NCBI RefSeq assembly: GCF_014646155.1
Contig: NZ_BMMX01000008.1
Span: forward strand, 1 to 64,000
Direction of reading: 5' to 3'
Length of the DNA stretch: 64,000 nucleotides
Source: Mangrovihabitans endophyticus
GTDB taxonomy: Bacteria > Actinomycetota > Actinomycetes > Mycobacteriales > Micromonosporaceae
Positions 5,666 through 14,371 of this stretch are shown here, piece after piece. Both the position numbers and the translations under genes were made by a program. The notes beneath the pieces are model-generated. The model saw only the letters and a list, made by a program, of their open reading frames with translations, had not been told where the DNA came from and ran no database searches. Each line of letters begins with the position of its first letter. The stretch's first letter is position 1.

Positions 5666-8346
5666 CAGCGTGCGTACCTTCCGGGATTCCTCACGTGGAT
5701 CATCGTCGCGCCGGGCTGCGCCTTCACCACACCGTTCATCGACCGCGTCACCGTCGCCGTCTGCAGGTACGGTCCCGACCCGGACACCGCGCCCATCGCG
5801 TCGATCCGGACATCCTCACCGCCGAGCGACACGATGTAGCCGGTCTCGGTCATCGACCACACGTCGCCGTCGTCGAACGTCTCGAAGACCAGCGAGGTCG
5901 CCGACGCCGACACATCCGCGTGCAGGAACGTCGACGACGAGTCGTAGCGGCTCACCCCGTCGTCGTAGATGCCCACCGCGTAGATCCCCGCGGGCGAACA
6001 CGACAATGTGACATCCCACTGGTAACGGCCGATCTCCTGCTGCACACCCTCAATGATCAGATCGATGTAGATGCCGGCGACCTGGGTCTTCGGGTTCACA
6101 ATCCGGACCCGCGATCCAATGCCGCACTTCACCCAGTCGTCGATCAGATGCCGGTGCTGCAGCAGCGAGAACTTGATCCGCGGCCACCGCAGCTCGCCCC
6201 ACGTGCCGATGTGCAGCCCCCACGCCGCCTGATCCTCCAGCTGATCGTCGGCGTACAGGGTGAACTCCTCGCCGCCCTTCTTCACACCGCGCCGCTGCAC
6301 GATCACCGCGTCCGCTTCCGCGGTGACCTCGCTGCCCGCTAAGCGTTTGGCGGTGTACTGGGAGACGTACTGCTGATCGCCGCGGGCCGGCTCCGGAGCC
6401 TCCGCCAGCTCACCGCCGCCCCAATCGAGGATCAGCGTCACCGGGGTCTCGTACCGGGCGCCGTGCGGCGTGAACCCGAGCCCCGCGGCCCGCTCGTACA
6501 GCACCCCGAAGTCGGCCTTCGCCGCGGCGCGGAGCAGATCGAGGAACTCGCCCGAGCGCTGCGCGCCGAGCTGCGCCGAGTCGCCGGGCGCCACCGCGAC
6601 CGGGATGCCCTCCTCGGCGCACAGCCGGGTGATCCGGTCCGACGCCGTCTCTCCCGGATAGCCGGACACCACCGCCACGAACGTCGAGTCGACGAACGGC
6701 AGTGTCTCAGCGCCGAGCCACACATGCGCGAACTGGGTGCCCTGCAGCTCCGCCGTGGTCCGCATCAGGAAGTCCCGGACACCGCCGAGAGACCCGGAGA
6801 ACGAGTCCCCGAGCGCCCAGAACACCCCGGACTCCGGGATGACCTGATACCACAGCAGGGTGTAGCTGACCGTGCCCCCGGACTGCGTCGTTTCGAGCTG
6901 GATCGCGAACCACGCCGTCGTGTCGATCAGATGCAGCACATACCCCGAGTCGCTCACCGTCGACCCGGACGACGACACCGCGACGACCTTGAACGAGGTG
7001 GCCGACGCCCAGATCTGCCACTTGCGGGCCGTTCCCGACGGGCAGCCGAACTCCGCCAGCAGGGTGTCCGCCGTGACGTTGTTCTCCATCTTCATCAGGA
7101 ACATGACGGCGAACTCGGCTGGCGTCGTGGTCGGCGCGACCCCGTAGATCCGGCCCAAGTCGCCGGCGTACTCCGCCGAGGAGTCCCCGCCGGCGACGGA
7201 ATCCCCACCGAACGAGACGTCGTAGATGGTCGCCGGCGCGCCGCCCGGCACCGCGGACGCCGCATAGGAGGCGTCCGATCCGTCCTCCAGCGGCCAGTAC
7301 CCGGCCGGGTCGTACCGCACCAGCTGCCGGTACAGCGGCGACCGGATCCCGCTCTGCTGGCCGAGCCGGCGCATGATGCCGGATATCTCGAACGGTGTCG
7401 TCGCGTCGTTACCGGAGAAATCCCACCGCGGGGGAAGATCCGCGGCGTACCCGGAGAACAGCAGCGCGGCGACCTGCAGGTCATCGATGGTCATCCGGCA
7501 GTTGGCGGTTTCCCCGCTGCGCCGCCAGAACAGCATCCCGACCCCGGTACCCAGCACCTGATAGTCGGACCAGGTCACCGCCCACTGATCCGGCTCCGGG
7601 TCGCCGTCGTTCCAAATGCGGATCCGGAAATCGGCTCCTTCGCACTGATACCGGCACCACACCTTGGAATCGGGGGTGTACGTCAGCGCGCCGAACAGCT
7701 CGCTGAACGAGGTGTACGAACCGCCGATCGCGTAGATCGGCTTGATCGAAATCGTGCCGTCCGGCCGGAACTCCAGATAGCAGGGCATGTGGTTGTCGGT
7801 GTCGACCACGCGCACCATCGGCGCGACGATGTACGTGTCCCCGGCGGTGTAGGCGTTGATCTCCATCGAGAACGTGACGTCGAGGTCCGGCGCGCCGGCG
7901 CCCTGCAGCACCTGAAACGACGACTGGCCATCGCCGCCGAAGTCGACCCGCGCCACAGAACCATCAGTGGAGTAGACCCCGTTCGTGTTCGACCAGGTGT
8001 GCCCCGACGTCGAGGTGCCCCACCCCGGCGACACCGCAGCCCGGTCGAAGGTGTCCCCGGACTCATCGATGCGGAACCGCACGGGCACGTTCTCCGCCAG
8101 CAGGCCGTACCACTGCCCGACCGGATTCCACGGCGACAAGTCCCCGTCGCGGTCGTCGAACGTCGTGACGCCGGCGCCGAAGTCGACGTCGGACCCCTCA
8201 TCGTCGCGGCCGTACGTCAACTCGACCGGCGCGGACTGGCGACGCCGACCGGAGATGTCGACGTACGGGTAATCGCCCGGGTCACCGGCCAGATTCGCGC
8301 CCGGCGCGAACTCCACGCCGATCGGGAACGGCGGCTTGATCGTCAC
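5665..8346 (-). CDS. Large minor tail protein with LamG/ConA-like domain
   Basis: The 893-residue product starts at a GTG that forms a GTGA overlap with the stop of the tape measure gene. The N-terminal part (FDDRDGDLSPWNP) matches actinophage minor tail proteins. The middle (about residues 100-520) contains repeated jelly-roll stretches resembling concanavalin/LamG folds, including the recurring GYWPLEDGSDA-type motif near 370. The C-terminal third resembles baseplate-hub sequences. It is likely the tail-tip protein joining the tube to the receptor-binding protein encoded next. It is the only large tail-tip protein here. Confidence 0.75.
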   Translation of the reverse strand: MTIKPPFPIGVEFAPGANLAGDPGDYPYVDISGRRRQSAPVELTYGRDDEGSDVDFGAGVTTFDDRDGDLSPWNPVGQWYGLLAENVPVRFRIDESGDTFDRAAVSPGWGTSTSGHTWSNTNGVYSTDGSVARVDFGGDGQSSFQVLQGAGAPDLDVTFSMEINAYTAGDTYIVAPMVRVVDTDNHMPCYLEFRPDGTISIKPIYAIGGSYTSFSELFGALTYTPDSKVWCRYQCEGADFRIRIWNDGDPEPDQWAVTWSDYQVLGTGVGMLFWRRSGETANCRMTIDDLQVAALLFSGYAADLPPRWDFSGNDATTPFEISGIMRRLGQQSGIRSPLYRQLVRYDPAGYWPLEDGSDASYAASAVPGGAPATIYDVSFGGDSVAGGDSSAEYAGDLGRIYGVAPTTTPAEFAVMFLMKMENNVTADTLLAEFGCPSGTARKWQIWASATSFKVVAVSSSGSTVSDSGYVLHLIDTTAWFAIQLETTQSGGTVSYTLLWYQVIPESGVFWALGDSFSGSLGGVRDFLMRTTAELQGTQFAHVWLGAETLPFVDSTFVAVVSGYPGETASDRITRLCAEEGIPVAVAPGDSAQLGAQRSGEFLDLLRAAAKADFGVLYERAAGLGFTPHGARYETPVTLILDWGGGELAEAPEPARGDQQYVSQYTAKRLAGSEVTAEADAVIVQRRGVKKGGEEFTLYADDQLEDQAAWGLHIGTWGELRWPRIKFSLLQHRHLIDDWVKCGIGSRVRIVNPKTQVAGIYIDLIIEGVQQEIGRYQWDVTLSCSPAGIYAVGIYDDGVSRYDSSSTFLHADVSASATSLVFETFDDGDVWSMTETGYIVSLGGEDVRIDAMGAVSGSGPYLQTATVTRSMNGVVKAQPGATMIHVRNPGRYAR

Positions 8347-10283
8347 GCCCCGGCCCCCTGCGTGATCGGGCCCCTGACCCGGATGCTCTTGCGCAGCCAC
8401 CGCCGGAAGTCGGTCTCGTTGCCGTGCACCTCGACCACGATCGGCCGGTCGCTGCGCCCTTCGAGCGACGGCAGCTTCGACACCGGCGCCACCACCTCGT
8501 CCTCACCGCCCTCACCGGCCACGATCAGCCGGCCCCCGGGCGTGGCCGGCACCACGCCACCCTCGGCCAGGTAAGGGATGTTCGGCGTGGAGATGGTGCC
8601 GCCGCCGATGGTCTGCCCGAAGATCGTCACCGACGGGATCCGGAACGACAGCCGGTTCCAGCGGCCGATCACCGCGTTCATCGCCGCCCGGAAACCGCCG
8701 GGGATCGCATTCCACATATTCCGCAGCGACCCGGCGATCCGGCCCGGAATACCGCGGATCCACGAAACGAACGAATTCCATTTCGACCGCAGCCAGTTGA
8801 CGGCGTTGCCGCCCCACGACATGACCTTGCCGAACAGGCCGTACCAGAATCCGAAGTAGCGAGCCACCATCGACCACGCCCACTTCGCGAACGACGCGAT
8901 CTTGTTGCCGAGCATGACGAAAAACCCGGCGAACGGGCCTGCGAACCAGGCACCGACCGCTTTGAAGAATCCCCAGACTTTCTGCCAGATCGTCTGGAAC
9001 CACGTCGTCTTCGTGGCGATGAGCGCGATCGCGGCCACCAGCGCCACGATCCCGATGATGATCCACGTGACGGGTGACAGCGCCATCGCCGCGTTCCACG
9101 CCCACTGCACCGCCACGACCACCGCGATGGCCGCCGCCAGAATGCCCAGGCCAGTCGCCAGCGGCACCACCCAATCCGAATTCTTCGACAGCCACCCGAA
9201 CGTGGCCTCGATCGCCGGGACCGCCTTCGCCAACTGCTCGACGAGCGCCTGCTGCGCCGCCCGCTGGAAGTGCTTCAGCTTCGCGCCGGCGGACTGCTCC
9301 AGGGCGTCCCCGGCACGCTGCGCCGACCCCGCCAGGTCCCCGAGACCCTTGGTCGCCGTCTCCGGATCCATCGCAAACAGGGCCGCGCCCAAGTCCTCGG
9401 CCTTGGTGCCGAACAATGCCACCGCCGCGGCCTGCTGCTGCACCGGGTTCTTGATCGCCCGCAATCTCTCCAACGTGACCGACAACGCCTCATTGGCGTA
9501 ATCGCCGCCGCGGGCGAACGACCGGGCCATTGTGTCGGCGTTCAGACCGAGCGCTTTGAACCCGCCCGCCGTGGTCTTCGACCCGTCGATAGCCCGGATC
9601 GACAGTTCCTTCAACGCGTCCGCGACGGTGTCCGAATCGCGGGCGCCAGCCTGCAACGCCTGACTCATCAACCCCAGGGCCTGAGGCCCCTGCAACCCCA
9701 ATTTCCGGAATTGTGTGCCATATTCATTGAAGGTGTCGAGCAAATCTTCCGACTTGTTGATTCCCTTTTCCACACCAGTCTGAAGAATGTCGAACGCCTG
9801 CTCGCTCGACTTCGCGATGCCGGTGCGGACCATCTGCGACACGGCCTGCGACACCCTGCCCGCATCCTCGCCCATGACCTTCGACAGGTTCGCGACCTTC
9901 GCCGCGACCCGGTCGATCTCCTTGGTCGGGGCGTCACCGGCGACCAGCGAATTCTGCACCGCAGCCTTCACCGCATCCGCGGCGTCCTCCATCGACCCGA
10001 CCACGCCGCGGGCGAACACCGCGCCGGCAGCCTTGCCGGCATTGGCCGCGAGCGGGGTGCCCGCTCCCAGCTGCGCCTGCAGCAACGCGGCCGGCTCGCT
10101 CTGCTCGATCAGCGTAGTGACCCCCGAGATCAACGCCGCGCCGATCGCGACACCGGCCGCGGCGGTGAGCTTCTTCGCGCCGTCCCACGCCTTACCGAGC
10201 TTGCCCTGCGCCTCCTTGGCATCCTTACCGACCCGCCTCGTGTCGATCCCCAGCTCGATCAGCAGATCCTCAAGGGTCGCCAC
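8343..10283 (-). CDS. Tape measure protein
   Basis: The 646-residue product sets tail length and fills the tube. The N-terminus is a charged coiled coil (residues 1-40) followed by the phage tail tape measure core (about 60-330, with the glycine/alanine-rich PTKEIDRVAAKVANLSKVMG-type region). A hydrophobic block with several membrane-like segments (about 365-470) follows, then a C-terminal part with NIPYLAEGGVV and AGEGGEDEVV, typical of these proteins. It lies right after the frameshifted chaperone genes. It is short for this class, implying a tail near 100 nm. Confidence 0.9.
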   Translation of the reverse strand: MATLEDLLIELGIDTRRVGKDAKEAQGKLGKAWDGAKKLTAAAGVAIGAALISGVTTLIEQSEPAALLQAQLGAGTPLAANAGKAAGAVFARGVVGSMEDAADAVKAAVQNSLVAGDAPTKEIDRVAAKVANLSKVMGEDAGRVSQAVSQMVRTGIAKSSEQAFDILQTGVEKGINKSEDLLDTFNEYGTQFRKLGLQGPQALGLMSQALQAGARDSDTVADALKELSIRAIDGSKTTAGGFKALGLNADTMARSFARGGDYANEALSVTLERLRAIKNPVQQQAAAVALFGTKAEDLGAALFAMDPETATKGLGDLAGSAQRAGDALEQSAGAKLKHFQRAAQQALVEQLAKAVPAIEATFGWLSKNSDWVVPLATGLGILAAAIAVVVAVQWAWNAAMALSPVTWIIIGIVALVAAIALIATKTTWFQTIWQKVWGFFKAVGAWFAGPFAGFFVMLGNKIASFAKWAWSMVARYFGFWYGLFGKVMSWGGNAVNWLRSKWNSFVSWIRGIPGRIAGSLRNMWNAIPGGFRAAMNAVIGRWNRLSFRIPSVTIFGQTIGGGTISTPNIPYLAEGGVVPATPGGRLIVAGEGGEDEVVAPVSKLPSLEGRSDRPIVVEVHGNETDFRRWLRKSIRVRGPITQGAGA

Positions 10284-10689
10284 CGTCGATCACCCTCCCA
10301 CCCATCGACTTGGTCAGGGACCGCAGCTTGCGCAACAGGTCATCACCGGTCGGCGGACCCTGCTGGGCCGCCGCGCCGCGACGTCCCCACTTCGGCATGA
10401 ACTGGTCGGGCTTGTACGGGCGAGTGCGGCGGCCGCGGTTAGCGTTCGCGATCGTCGCCGCGGTGATGGCGTGGAGCAGATCGAACCGCTCCGGGCCGAG
10501 CGTGCCGTACTCCTGCTCGTACACCATCCACGCCGAGTACTCCCGCGAGTCGATCCGGTCCATCAGCTCACCGACGGTGCAGCCCAGGGCGAGCGCTAGC
10601 CGATGCTGGAAGCGTCGTCCTGGGTCGCGCCGAAATCCTCGGTCAGCTTGTCGACGTCCTCCTGCGACAGGCCGGTCAGCTTCCGGCAC
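10270..10689 (-). CDS. Tail assembly chaperone extension (T part), by -1 frameshift
   Basis: This frame carries the T-like part of a G/GT chaperone pair: after the G frame stops, CTVGELMDRIDSREYSAW and following residues match the phage tail assembly T family. The first residues of the open frame (10595-10689) overlap the G gene and read as shadow sequence, so the protein is probably made only as a fusion by a -1 shift between about 10596 and 10689. It ends 14 bases inside the tape measure gene start. No canonical slippery heptamer was found, so the slip site is unknown. Confidence 0.7.
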   Translation of the reverse strand: MPEADRPVAGGRRQADRGFRRDPGRRFQHRLALALGCTVGELMDRIDSREYSAWMVYEQEYGTLGPERFDLLHAITAATIANANRGRRTRPYKPDQFMPKWGRRGAAAQQGPPTGDDLLRKLRSLTKSMGGRVIDGGDP

Positions 10690-10991
10690 GCGTCGAACAA
10701 CCTGTCGAGCGGCTTGGCCGACTTGGCCGACAGCCAGTTCAGGTCCTCGGGCGTGAACAGCTTGCGGCCCTTCTCGTCGACCGCGCAGAGCACGATCAGC
10801 TTCGCCCGGGCGTTCTCCAGATTCGCGCGGCGGTTGCCGCCGCGGTCCTCGATGAGCGACGCCTCATACCGGTCACGCTGCCGGCCGGAGATCGACGACA
10901 GCCGGACCGCCCCGCCCCACTCGGGGCATTCGATCTCGTCGAACTCGCTGTCGTCGGCGGCGCGGATGTCGTCGCGGGAAAGCAATGCCAT
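10596..10991 (-). CDS. Tail assembly chaperone (G part)
   Basis: The 131-residue product, from the ATG at 10991 with GAGGAC upstream, sits between the tail tube and tape measure genes, where lambda-like phages encode gpG. Sequence features include ISGRQRDRYEASL and an acidic C-terminus. Together with the frameshift product it would coat the tape measure protein until the tube polymerises. Confidence 0.75.
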   Translation of the reverse strand: MALLSRDDIRAADDSEFDEIECPEWGGAVRLSSISGRQRDRYEASLIEDRGGNRRANLENARAKLIVLCAVDEKGRKLFTPEDLNWLSAKSAKPLDRLFDACRKLTGLSQEDVDKLTEDFGATQDDASSIG

Positions 10992-11004
10992 GATGTCGTC
11001 GTCC

Positions 11005-11442
11005 TCAGCTTCCGGTCGCTGCCAGGACCGGCTTGCCACTCACATCGATCGTGAGGGTGCGGCCCATCTTGTCGTCATGCGGGAACTCGTCGGACACGCC
11101 GGTCATCACGCCGGCGATCGTCCAGGTGTGCTCGTCGGCCGTCCCGGGGAACAGCACGATCTGGTAGTTCCGCGGATCCGCGTCGTCGAAGTCGTCATCC
11201 AGGTCGTGCGTGGTCTGCCGCGGGTCGTAGTTGATGTCGACCGTGATCTGCCCGCCGTCCTTGAGGCCGCCGATCTTCTCCATCCACTGGTCCGGCGAGT
11301 CGTGGGACGTCACGTCGATGATGTTGCGCGACCGCTCCGGGCCGCCGATCGTCGTGACGTTCGCGATCGTGGTGAACGACTCCGTCGGCGTCGCCCCGTC
11401 GCCGCGCTTGAACAACGTCCCGAACGCATCCGCTCCGGCCAT
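11005..11442 (-). CDS. Major tail tube protein
   Basis: The 145-residue product has the features of siphophage tail tube proteins: an early TTIGGPERSRNIIDVTSHDS segment and a central D-x-NYDP motif, followed by GVMTGVSDEF and a C-terminal strand. It would form hexameric rings around the tape measure protein. It lies between the tail terminator and the chaperones, as expected. Confidence 0.85.
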   Translation of the reverse strand: MAGADAFGTLFKRGDGATPTESFTTIANVTTIGGPERSRNIIDVTSHDSPDQWMEKIGGLKDGGQITVDINYDPRQTTHDLDDDFDDADPRNYQIVLFPGTADEHTWTIAGVMTGVSDEFPHDDKMGRTLTIDVSGKPVLAATGS

Positions 11443-11445
11443 CCC

Positions 11446-11874
11446 TCAGTCCTCCTGCTCGGTGTTGATCCGGAACCGGATCACGTGGTGGCGCCACAAC
11501 GGGTTGGGATCGCGTAGCGCCTGGTCGAACTCACAACGAATGATCACGATCTTGTGGCCGTCCACGTCCAGCGCGGCCGGCTTGTGGTCCAGCAGCTCGA
11601 TCACCCGGTTGGCGATGTCCTGGCCGCGCTTGTTGCCCTCGGACTTGGTCCACACGTGCAGCGTCGTGGTGATCTGCCGGCCGAACGTCGTCATCGTGTT
11701 GTCCGGCGTCGACAGGTGATCCCCGAGCCGCAGATAATCGCCGGTGATCCGCTCCGGCGGCTCGTCGTGCACCCCGCCGGGCAGCATGCCGGACAGGGCG
11801 CCGTCGGCGCGCAACGTGGTGACGATCGCCTTCTGCACGGCGTTGACCGGGTTCCTCGCCGTCGTCTGCGCCAT
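11446..11874 (-). CDS. Tail terminator/completion protein, DUF3168-like
   Basis: The 142-residue product has the DUF3168 pattern: an N-terminal helix (VQKAIVTTLRAD), a GDYLRLGDH strand, a TTTLHVWTKSEG strand followed by a helix (ANRVIELLD) and C-terminal strands. These proteins cap the tail tube and join it to the head. It overlaps the preceding gp10-like gene by one base. Confidence 0.8.
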   Translation of the reverse strand: MAQTTARNPVNAVQKAIVTTLRADGALSGMLPGGVHDEPPERITGDYLRLGDHLSTPDNTMTTFGRQITTTLHVWTKSEGNKRGQDIANRVIELLDHKPAALDVDGHKIVIIRCEFDQALRDPNPLWRHHVIRFRINTEQED

Positions 11875-12239
11875 CAGCCGGCCACCCGGCGCAGCTCCTC
11901 GTTCAGCTCCCGCACGACCGTCTTCGGGAACCGGTGCCGGGCGAGCTTCGCGGCCGGCTCGGCATACGGCTGCGCCGCAGTGTCCTCGGTGCCCAGCTCC
12001 ACCGCGGTGGCGTACCGCTCAGTCGCCGCGGTGCGCCCGGACAGGCCGTCACCGTCGACCTCCTCAGTAATCGAGGCCTCCAGAGCGCCCGTGTCGACCG
12101 GCGCGAACCCCCGCTCGTCCTGCGCGGTCTCGTGCACCTCGGCCGCCACCGCCCGCCGTGCCGCCGCCTCCAGCGCTCCCGGAACCCGGGCCAGCTTCGC
12201 CGCTAGCTGCCGCTCGCCGCGGATCCGGATCGGCTTCAC
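11874..12239 (-). CDS. HK97 gp10-like head-tail joining protein
   Basis: From a GTG that forms a GTGA overlap with the upstream stop, the 121-residue product shows the gp10 pattern: a long N-terminal helix, APVDTGALEASI, then a YATAVELGT strand and a C-terminal helix. The longer open frame upstream is arginine-rich shadow sequence. Confidence 0.8.
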   Translation of the reverse strand: MKPIRIRGERQLAAKLARVPGALEAAARRAVAAEVHETAQDERGFAPVDTGALEASITEEVDGDGLSGRTAATERYATAVELGTEDTAAQPYAEPAAKLARHRFPKTVVRELNEELRRVAG

Positions 12240-12898
12240 TGCGTCGCCTGGTGCGCCTGCTCGTACTGCTCGACGACCTCGGCCGGGATCTTCCCCCGCG
12301 CCGACACCTCGACGCCGGCGTCGGCAGCCCACGCCCGGATCTGCCGGTTGCGGTCGGCGCGCTCGTGCGCCTCATCCTCGTGCTCCTGGTCGCCGTCGAC
12401 GTCGCGGACACCGACGCGCATCGGCTGCAGATCGCCGCCGCCGAGGTCGGGTTCCGGCTCGTCGGCGTACGTGGTCGCGTCGACCGGCTCCGGATCGGCC
12501 GGCTCCTCGTCCAGCGTGCGCATGTCGGCGCCCGTCTCCACCGTGTCCGGGTCGACGCCGAGCGCGCGCAGCGCCGCGTCCACCGTCGCCGCCGCCACGT
12601 CCGAGCCCACGTCGGTCGGCTGCAACCCCAGCAGCGCCAGCCCGGCCAGCAGCCGCCGCAACTGCTCCACATAGGCCAGCCCTGCCGCACCCACCGCGGA
12701 GTCGAACACATCCGGCGGCCGGAGCTCCGGCGACCCGGTCGCGTAGTCCACCCCGATCGGCGCCCACAGCTGCGGATGCTGCGTCACGATCGGATGATCG
12801 GAATGGGCCGTGGTGACACCCTTACGGACCGTCGCCCGGCCCCGCGCGCTCCGGATCACCCCGGTCCGGTGCGCCATCATGATCTGCCGCTCGCTCAT
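12236..12898 (-). CDS. Head-tail region protein with C-terminal Lsr2 DNA-binding domain
   Basis: The 220-residue product starts at the ATG at 12898. Residues 1-55 resemble short actinophage neck proteins (HPIVTQHPQLWAPIG). A helical alanine/leucine-rich part with an acidic linker follows. Residues about 185-217 carry RQIRAWAADAGVEVSARGK then IPAEVVEQY, the C-terminal DNA-binding domain of the Lsr2 xenogeneic silencer; the minor-groove RGR motif is here RGK. No Lsr2 dimerisation domain is present. Other actinophages put SAP or Rho-N domains at this place, so this looks like a replaceable DNA-binding tail. It might contact the end of the packaged genome. Confidence 0.7.
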   Translation of the reverse strand: MSERQIMMAHRTGVIRSARGRATVRKGVTTAHSDHPIVTQHPQLWAPIGVDYATGSPELRPPDVFDSAVGAAGLAYVEQLRRLLAGLALLGLQPTDVGSDVAAATVDAALRALGVDPDTVETGADMRTLDEEPADPEPVDATTYADEPEPDLGGGDLQPMRVGVRDVDGDQEHEDEAHERADRNRQIRAWAADAGVEVSARGKIPAEVVEQYEQAHQATQ

Positions 12899-12902
12899 CG
12901 CT

Positions 12903-13253
12903 TCAGGACTCCTCGTCGCTGGTCTGGTATTGCTCGGCCTCGCAGTCAGCACGCAGATACACCGGATCCGACGGCCGCACCGTCGCCTTGACCCGCAGCA
13001 CCTCGCCGTCGCCGCGCAGCTCGTCGCCGCGACGCACGTCGGCATCCGGCAGCATGTGCAGCACGTAGGCCAGGTCGACGCCGGCGCGCATCGCCTCCAG
13101 CCGTTCGGCCGCGGTGGGCTGCCCCGCCTTGGCCCACACCGTGCCGACCTGCGTCAGGGTGACGGTGTTGCCGCCCTGCCCGTCGTCGACCTTCGCCTCC
13201 CGCCACACCGCCAACTGCCGGCGCAGCTCGTGCGCGCCGATCCGCACGCTCAC
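12903..13253 (-). CDS. Head closure/head-tail adaptor protein
   Basis: The 116-residue product starts at a GTG in a GTGA overlap with the connector gene. The pattern of an early strand with REAKVDDGQGG, a central VWAKAGQPTAAERLEA segment, then RRGDELRGDGEVLRV, fits SPP1 gp16-like head closure proteins that plug the portal after packaging. Confidence 0.7.
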   Translation of the reverse strand: MSVRIGAHELRRQLAVWREAKVDDGQGGNTVTLTQVGTVWAKAGQPTAAERLEAMRAGVDLAYVLHMLPDADVRRGDELRGDGEVLRVKATVRPSDPVYLRADCEAEQYQTSDEES

Positions 13254-13663
13254 GACTCGTCCCCCGACCACGGCGACACCACGGTCACCGCCGCGAACGA
13301 CGACCCGCCGGCCGCGCGGCGCACCGCCCGGATCTCCCGGTCGGTCAGGTACACGTCCTCGCCGCCCTCCCGGCCGGTGCGGTCATAGGACTTGGACGAG
13401 TCGGCGATCGAGCGCTGCGACAGGCCTTCCGGGTTCGCGAACGCGCGATAGGCGGCCGCCACACAGATGCGCTGCACCCGCGGCGGCACGTCCTCGACCT
13501 CGTCGCCCGCCTCGTTGAGCCACGTCTTGCCGGCCTCGTCACGGATCAGCTCGGACGCGTCGACCAGGCACCCGGTCGCCCGGGTCGCCTCATCCCCGGC
13601 CGGCGTGTATCCGATCTTGGCGTACAGCTGGGCATCGCTGGCCAGCGTCGGACGGTCCGCCAC
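13250..13663 (-). CDS. Head-tail connector (gp6/gp15-like)
   Basis: The 137-residue helical product sits between the capsid block and the head closure gene. The sequence (an ATGCLVDASELIRDEAGKTW-like helix, then a VPPRVQRICVAAAYRAFANP helix and a C-terminal LTDREIRAVRRAAG) matches the all-alpha connector adaptors that form a ring under the portal. Confidence 0.75.
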   Translation of the reverse strand: MADRPTLASDAQLYAKIGYTPAGDEATRATGCLVDASELIRDEAGKTWLNEAGDEVEDVPPRVQRICVAAAYRAFANPEGLSQRSIADSSKSYDRTGREGGEDVYLTDREIRAVRRAAGGSSFAAVTVVSPWSGDES

Positions 13664-13666
13664 CGC

Positions 13667-14371
13667 TCACCCCTCCCGCTCGTACCGGCACGGCTGGCCG
13701 AACCGGCGCCGCAGCCACCGCCCGACCGCTCCGGTGCTCCAGGTGTGATCCGACGTCGACACGAACAGGTCGCCGTCGGCCGGCACATCCCGAAACCATC
13801 GGATCTTGACGTCGGCGTGGACCTCGCCGCCCACCACCGCAGCGTTGCCGTACAGCGTCCGCTTGCCGACCGGCTCCGACTTCACCGTCCGGACCCGGTC
13901 GGCCCGGCCGATCACCTCGGCCAGCACCGCCTTGTCCATCACCATCGGCGTGTGCAGCTCGTAGTCGAGCCGGCCAGGCACACCGATGGCCTCCAGCATG
14001 TCGAGGGTGTCCATGCGCCGCCCGGCCATCTTCGCGTTGCCGGTCGCCCGATGGTTGGCCAGATGATCACCGACCGGGCCGCGGTGCCACACCGGGATCT
14101 CCTCCACCGGCTGCAGCGCGAAGAAGTCGTCGTTCATCAGCACGAACCGGTCGCTGACGTCCGGGCACGCGGCGGCCGCGCGCAGGTTCGCCCACGTCGA
14201 CCAGTGCTTGCCCGGCCGGTCCGGCACCGGCGCCAGGTGCTCCACCCCGCACAGCCACGACGGCGTCCGGCCGGCCACCACAACCCGGTCCACCTGAGGC
14301 AGATTCTGCAGGCTGCGCAAGCTGTATCGCAGCTCCTCGGACTCCGGGCCGACCAGATAGACGGCGTCCAC
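13667..14371 (-). CDS. Stealth-like sugar/phospho-transferase (phage glycosyltransferase)
   Basis: The 234-residue product belongs to the actinophage proteins usually annotated as glycosyltransferases. It begins DAVYLVGPESEELRYSLRSL, then carries DRFVLMNDDFFAL (about residues 74-86, Stealth CR2-like, with the acidic pair) and LDYELHTPMVMD (about 136-147, CR3-like). Stealth enzymes transfer hexose-1-phosphate in capsule synthesis; phage members are suspected of modifying capsid or tail proteins or the host wall. It is embedded in the head operon, next to the nitroreductase-like gene, and has no signal peptide or membrane segment. The substrate is unknown. Confidence 0.7.
   Translation of the reverse strand: MDAVYLVGPESEELRYSLRSLQNLPQVDRVVVAGRTPSWLCGVEHLAPVPDRPGKHWSTWANLRAAAACPDVSDRFVLMNDDFFALQPVEEIPVWHRGPVGDHLANHRATGNAKMAGRRMDTLDMLEAIGVPGRLDYELHTPMVMDKAVLAEVIGRADRVRTVKSEPVGKRTLYGNAAVVGGEVHADVKIRWFRDVPADGDLFVSTSDHTWSTGAVGRWLRRRFGQPCRYEREG

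Noticed and set aside
6463..8574. 703-residue plus-strand frame opposite the minor tail gene
   Set aside because: Low-complexity arginine-rich translation, no start context, and a well-supported phage gene on the other strand.
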